A DNA stretch of 8,636 bases from NCBI GenBank assembly GCA_023443145.1, contig JAEZVS010000133.1, positions 1 through 8,636 on the forward strand. Direction: 5' to 3'. The notes beneath the pieces were generated by a model that was given only the letters and a program-made list of their open reading frames with translations, was not told the origin of the DNA and did not search any database. Within the stretch, counting starts at the first letter, position 1. The number at the start of each line of letters is the position of its first letter. This stretch comes from Bacillota bacterium (GTDB taxonomy: Bacteria; Bacillota; Peptococcia; Peptococcales; Peptococcaceae). The translations under genes and the position numbers were made by a program. Shown piece after piece: positions 5,171-8,636 of the stretch.

Positions 5171-7238
5171 ATCGCTTAGCGGATATTTGTACACATTGCT
5201 TTTGTCCATCATAATGAACACGCATCCCCAGCTGCTCACTTATAAAGCGCAAGGGTACCATGGTGCGGCCATTATGAATAAACGGCGGCGCATCAAAAGG
5301 CACTTTTTCGCCGTCTACAACAGCCATCGAATCATTAATCCCCATACTCATGTGCTTATCTTTGTAATGAATTTGCACCAGACGCTCATCATTATCCCAT
5401 TCAACAGTCCCGCCGTATATTTCAGCTACAAATCGGATGGGCACGAAAGTGCGGCTGTCGCGGATAATAGGTGGCTGGTCAATATTTTTCTTCTGTCCAT
5501 CTACCCAAAACTGAATTTGATTGATATACAAATCTACTGATTGATAGGCCGGGTTGCCAATATAGGTGACAGCTTCTTTGTCACCAAGCCGAGCATGCAC
5601 TTCAGCATTAGGCAAATCGTTATAATCCGCAAGGGTAAACGTACCGGCATCTTTAGAAATTTCTCCGGAAAATCCGTCAACACGCCAATCCAGAACCTTA
5701 GGAGACAGTTGAACGGTGCGATTATCCGTGGTTTTAGCACGAACGGTGAAGGTAACAGGCGCATCAGGTGTTGCAATATAATGACTGCGTTCAAGCCATA
5801 TGCGGCTGATGTCCTCTGCCCCTTTTACTTCAATGGCTTTTTCACCCAAAAGCTGGTTGTTTGAGAACACTTGCGCATTTGTCCAGCCGGGTGTCAGCGG
5901 CATAAACCAAGGGCCGTCCCATGCGCCCAATCCGTTGCTATCAACCAATTTATATGGCGTCCCGGCCAGATTCTTAGGATGATAGTTGGCATCCCATGCG
6001 CCGGCAATTTTAAATTCACCGGTCTCGCCCACCACCATTGTACGTGGTCCATCAATTTTTGCCCCCACCACAGGCCCGTCGGGAGCGGTGTTAAATATGC
6101 CGATGCCATTGACTACAGCTCTCTGTGCACCATTTCTTTCGGGTTGAATGGTAACCGTTTTATAAAAGGAGCCCAAAGGTGTGGTCACCATGGCCGTCGA
6201 GCCGCCGCCATCTAAATTAAGACCGACATCTGCGCCCAATTGTTGCATAAAGTAACCCAGATTGGTCAGGCTTAAACCGGCACTTCGATAGGTGCGTCCT
6301 TCTGCTGCCACTATCCATATGGTTTTGCCGTCTTTAGAAATGGCAGCGCCTGTACGTGCGCGCACACCGCCCAACACATTAATATCTTTGGTGTAATTTT
6401 GAATGTCGCCATCTTTCAGTACCAATGCATGGCCGCCAACCATAAAAGTCCAATTTCTATTGGGTAAAAGCCCGATGTCCACTTTGATGCTGCTGCCCAC
6501 TGATACATGGTTTTTAATGAACGCTTCACCCTGCCCATTCACTTGGAAGATCATTTTTCCGGTGGGTACCGGATAGGGTAAATTTTTACCCCATGAAATG
6601 GCTTCCACGATGCCGCTGCCATTTACTAAAATTTCTGTGTTGGTTTGATGGCCGCGAGAAGCCGATGTCCAAAAGTCGTTATACATTTGAATGGTATCGG
6701 TATGGCTTTCCTGGCCGGAAGGATCGTGCCAATAATAGGTTTTATTGAGACCGTCGATGGGAAATGAAGCGCCGTTGCCTGCGGTTATTTTACCGCTGAA
6801 AATGATGGGTTCAATATGAGCGACGCGATGTTGATCAATACCTAATGAGTACAGCCCAATAATATTAGCCGGAGAACTTTCCAATCTGCCGTCAATAATG
6901 GACGGCCCGATGGGAGAACCTTGCAGCGCCATGTTAAAATAATCGCCGTTCACCATGGCTACAGAGCCTGTACGATCAGACATCTGAGAAACCGTTGCCC
7001 TTTTGGTATAGCTTCCGGCACCGGCCACCAAGCGCATATCCAACGACGGATTATTTAAGTCGCAGCGCCATACGCCGATGTGAACATTTCCGGATTTGGT
7101 CGACCAATCATAAATCTCTTGCACCACTCCCGGTGCCAACGGCTCTGAACTCACCAAGCCCGATGGTGCGGCAATAGCTTCCTGTGGTAAAACAAGCAAC
7201 ATACAGATAAGTGCCATTTTGATTATTATACTTTTCAT
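5169..7238 (-). CDS. Secreted phosphodiester glycosidase-like (NAGPA/DUF2233) protein with C-terminal copper-amine-oxidase-N-like domain
   Basis: This 689-residue exported protein starts with a signal peptide: basic MKSIIIK, a hydrophobic core and a likely cleavage after AIA (about residue 23). The N-terminal half is the phosphodiester glycosidase domain named after the mammalian uncovering enzyme NAGPA: VNGDYFN (about 96-102), GSPIGPSIIDGRL soon after, LNLDGGGSTAMV (about 340-351) and NGIGIFN (about 377-383). The middle (about 390-570) is beta-rich and Ig-like in appearance. The C-terminus (about 572-689) contains RTFVPIRFVAE and RTMVPLRFISE, the paired motif of copper-amine-oxidase N-terminal-like domains, common in envelope proteins of Bacillota and thought to be a wall- or surface-associated module. 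It probably acts on an envelope or extracellular glycan phosphodiester; the substrate is unknown. A GTG at 7247 is in frame but falls inside the AAGGAG (7252-7247); the ATG at 7238, 8 nt downstream, is preferred. It is a single-gene unit, divergent from the ttcA-like operon. Confidence 0.88.
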   Translation of the reverse strand: MKSIIIKMALICMLLVLPQEAIAAPSGLVSSEPLAPGVVQEIYDWSTKSGNVHIGVWRCDLNNPSLDMRLVAGAGSYTKRATVSQMSDRTGSVAMVNGDYFNMALQGSPIGPSIIDGRLESSPANIIGLYSLGIDQHRVAHIEPIIFSGKITAGNGASFPIDGLNKTYYWHDPSGQESHTDTIQMYNDFWTSASRGHQTNTEILVNGSGIVEAISWGKNLPYPVPTGKMIFQVNGQGEAFIKNHVSVGSSIKVDIGLLPNRNWTFMVGGHALVLKDGDIQNYTKDINVLGGVRARTGAAISKDGKTIWIVAAEGRTYRSAGLSLTNLGYFMQQLGADVGLNLDGGGSTAMVTTPLGSFYKTVTIQPERNGAQRAVVNGIGIFNTAPDGPVVGAKIDGPRTMVVGETGEFKIAGAWDANYHPKNLAGTPYKLVDSNGLGAWDGPWFMPLTPGWTNAQVFSNNQLLGEKAIEVKGAEDISRIWLERSHYIATPDAPVTFTVRAKTTDNRTVQLSPKVLDWRVDGFSGEISKDAGTFTLADYNDLPNAEVHARLGDKEAVTYIGNPAYQSVDLYINQIQFWVDGQKKNIDQPPIIRDSRTFVPIRFVAEIYGGTVEWDNDERLVQIHYKDKHMSMGINDSMAVVDGEKVPFDAPPFIHNGRTMVPLRFISEQLGMRVHYDGQKQCVQISAKR

Positions 7239-7258
7239 GCATTTCACTCCTTGCCCCT

Positions 7259-7287
7259 ATTATACCTAGCTTTACCGCTAATCACAA
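7259..7287 (-). promoter_or_regulatory. Sigma-70-type promoter of the secreted glycosidase-like gene
   Basis: On the minus strand TTGTGA (7287-7282), a 17-bp spacer and a perfect TATAAT (7264-7259) are seen. The predicted +1 near 7252 coincides with the start of the Shine-Dalgarno AAGGAG (7252-7247), so the leader is about 14 nt. Confidence 0.65.
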
Positions 7288-7314
7288 GTCATGGTCTTTT
7301 TGTGTAATTGGATA

Positions 7315-7344
7315 TTGTCACTTTTTTCTGTTATCCTTTATAAT
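7315..7344 (+). promoter_or_regulatory. Sigma-70-type promoter of the ttcA-like/comM operon
   Basis: TTGTCA (7315-7320), an 18-bp spacer and a perfect TATAAT (7339-7344) are seen. The predicted +1 near 7351 falls at the start of the purine-rich ribosome binding site AGAGGAGAG (7351-7359), giving a leader of about 14 nt. It does not overlap the divergent promoter (7259-7287). Confidence 0.7.
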
Positions 7345-7364
7345 GACACCAGAGGAGAGTGCAT

Positions 7365-8123
7365 ATGACAATAAATTGGAGACATTTTAATCGTCCGCTT
7401 TTTTCGCGCATGCGACGCGCCAGCCGTAATTATCAACTCATTGAAGAAGGCGACCGTATCTTGGTGGCTTTATCCGGCGGAAAAGACAGCACACTGTTGC
7501 TTTATGCTATGGAAATGCTGAGACGCACCCTGCCCTGCAACTTTACAGTAACCGCCTTTAGCGTCAATATGGGATGGGGCGCCGATTACAGCGCACATCA
7601 AAATTTTTGCGATCATTTGGGTATCCCGCTATTTATAGAAGAGAGCCAGATCGGTCCCATTGTATTTGACGAGCGCAATGAGAAGAATCCTTGCTCGCTT
7701 TGTGCGCGCATGCGACGCGGTGCAGTAAACAATTGGGCATCTGCCCACGGTTTCAACAAAGTGGCTTTGGGCCATCATTTAGATGATTGTATTGAAACCT
7801 TGTTGATGAGCTTATTTTACGAAGGCCGACTCCACACCTTTGCACCGCGTGCCTATCTTTCTCGTGCTGACATTACAGTCATTCGTCCTTTGGTCTTCGT
7901 AAAAGAAGCAGACATTATTAAAATAGCCCATCAACTGCAATTGCCTATTATGGACAGCCATTGCCCGGTTGATGGCCACACTGTCCGCACTCAGGAAAAA
8001 GAGCTCATAAAATCTTTGGCCCAAACAAATCCCGGAGTGCGAGAGCGTCTGATGCATGCCATTGAAACATCATTATGGGATTCATATAAAGTTAAGGAGG
8101 CCTCTCATGCTGGCTCAGATTAA
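7365..8123 (+). CDS. TtcA-family tRNA 2-thiocytidine biosynthesis-like PP-loop protein
   Basis: This 252-residue cytoplasmic enzyme is of the PP-loop ATPase fold that adenylates and thiolates tRNA; TtcA makes 2-thiocytidine at position 32. Seen: the PP-loop SGGKDS (residues 37-42), GHHLDD (136-141), and three cysteines expected to hold the [4Fe-4S] cluster, Cys110 and Cys113 in CSLC and Cys200 in SHCPVDG. The spacing resembles that of the E. coli TtcA cluster ligands. It is shorter than E. coli TtcA (about 311) and lacks the extra zinc-finger cysteines of TtuA, so it belongs to the compact TtcA-like branch seen in anaerobes. The exact tRNA position modified is not proven. A GTG at 7359 is in frame but lies within the ribosome binding site; the ATG at 7365, 7 nt after GAGGAG, is chosen. 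The 3' end overlaps comM by 17 nt, implying translational coupling. Confidence 0.85.
   Translation: MTINWRHFNRPLFSRMRRASRNYQLIEEGDRILVALSGGKDSTLLLYAMEMLRRTLPCNFTVTAFSVNMGWGADYSAHQNFCDHLGIPLFIEESQIGPIVFDERNEKNPCSLCARMRRGAVNNWASAHGFNKVALGHHLDDCIETLLMSLFYEGRLHTFAPRAYLSRADITVIRPLVFVKEADIIKIAHQLQLPIMDSHCPVDGHTVRTQEKELIKSLAQTNPGVRERLMHAIETSLWDSYKVKEASHAGSD
8094..8100 (+). promoter_or_regulatory. Ribosome binding site of comM inside the upstream gene
   Basis: AAGGAGG is placed 6 nt before the comM ATG at 8107 and lies within the last codons of the ttcA-like gene. Ribosomes finishing that gene pass over it, which fits coupled translation. Confidence 0.75.
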
Positions 8124-8636
8124 AAGCACCACCATTATCGGGCTTACCGTTCACGATATTCACATTGAAATTGATGCCTCCCGCGGCCTTCCTTCTTGGG
8201 ATATTGTCGGTCTACCGGACACTGCTGTTAAAGAAAGTAAAGAGCGCGTTCATACCGCCATTAAAAACTCCGGCTTTGACTTCCCACCCCGACATATTGT
8301 GGTCAATTTGGCACCTGCTCATTTGCGTAAAGAAGGCTCTTTTTTTGATCTGCCCATTGCAGTGGCCATCTTAACAGCTACCGAGCAACTTCCTTTTGAA
8401 GCAACCGATGGGTTCATTTTTATTGGGGAATTGGGTCTGGACGGCGCCCTGCATCGCGTGAGCGGCATTTTACCCATTGCCTTGTCTTTAGCCGAAACCC
8501 ATCCGGAAGCGGCCATTGTCACAGCACGCGACAACGCTGATGAAGCGGCACTGAGCGGCATGCGCACCTACGGTTTTTCCAATTTGCGCGAAGTGGTCAA
8601 CTTTTTAAATCAGCCGGATAGCGTGCAACCGACACC
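8107..8636 (+). CDS. comM: ComM/YifB-family Mg-chelatase-like AAA ATPase (C-terminus cut by window edge)
   Basis: The first 176 residues of a protein that is usually about 505-510 long are present; the frame is open to the window end. The N-terminal ChlI-like domain is clear: an opening QIKSTTIIGLTVHDIHIEID, then SRGLPSWDIVGLPDTAVKES, KNSGFDFPPRHIVVNLAPA, LRKEGSFFDLPIAVAIL and FIFIGELGLDGALHRVSGILP, all matching the family's conserved blocks. The Walker A/B ATPase core and C-terminal Mg-chelatase domain lie beyond the edge. In transforming bacteria ComM is a hexameric helicase that drives branch migration during integration of foreign DNA; the homologue is widespread in Bacillota, often near dprA, topA and rnhB. 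It is translated from the ATG at 8107 and overlaps the preceding gene by 17 nt. Identity of the family is secure; a role in natural transformation here is inference. Confidence 0.93.
   Translation, partial: MLAQIKSTTIIGLTVHDIHIEIDASRGLPSWDIVGLPDTAVKESKERVHTAIKNSGFDFPPRHIVVNLAPAHLRKEGSFFDLPIAVAILTATEQLPFEATDGFIFIGELGLDGALHRVSGILPIALSLAETHPEAAIVTARDNADEAALSGMRTYGFSNLREVVNFLNQPDSVQPT

Noticed and set aside
5187..6215. Several plus-strand open frames (5187-5540, 5541-5864, 5871-6215)
   Set aside because: All are antisense to the secreted glycosidase-like gene, which has a signal peptide, domain motifs, promoter and ribosome binding site.
8165..8567. Open frames 8165-8374 plus and 8319-8567 minus
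   Set aside because: Both overlap comM, whose frame is conserved throughout; they are shadows.

Overview
The window looks like chromosomal DNA of a low-to-mid GC Gram-positive bacterium (Bacillota, most likely a strict anaerobe of the Clostridia or Negativicutes type). The reasons are strong AGGAGG-type ribosome binding sites, frequent TTG starts, near-consensus sigma-70/sigma-A promoters, an RNase HII with the long N-terminal extension seen in Bacillota, and a secreted protein ending in a copper-amine-oxidase-N-like domain. No mobile element, CRISPR array, tRNA or rRNA was seen.

Layout. (1) Positions 1-1057, minus strand: the N-terminal ~352 residues of a CoA-disulfide-reductase/NADH-oxidase-like FAD oxidoreductase, cut by the window edge. 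(2) A ~300-base AT-rich divergent regulatory region with back-to-back promoters, a ~200-nt leader and overlapping inverted repeats. (3) Positions 1370-3931, plus strand: a two-gene operon encoding a five-helix cytochrome-b-like membrane protein (NarI/DsrM/TmcC/HdrE type) and a ferredoxin-CCG iron-sulfur protein (DsrK/TmcB/HdrD type). Together they are expected to form a membrane quinone/thiol-disulfide redox complex. (4) A strong, probably bidirectional terminator, then rnhB on the minus strand. (5) A divergent 91-codon gene of unknown function (4850-5125) with its own promoter and terminator. (6) Positions 5169-7238, minus strand: a large secreted phosphodiester-glycosidase-like protein. (7) A short divergent promoter region, then a plus-strand operon of a TtcA-like tRNA thiolation enzyme overlapping comM/yifB, which runs off the right edge.

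How the parts fit. The most biologically suggestive part is the left third. A membrane Hdr-like electron-transfer pair is transcribed away from a pyridine-nucleotide disulfide oxidoreductase, and both are probably controlled from one shared region containing a repeated GACATAC-like motif. The right two thirds are housekeeping genes (rnhB, ttcA-like, comM), which often lie near one another in Bacillota, here interrupted by a secreted protein and an orphan small gene. Three of the promoters sit so close to their genes that the predicted transcript begins almost at the Shine-Dalgarno sequence, in contrast to the long leader of the redox operon.
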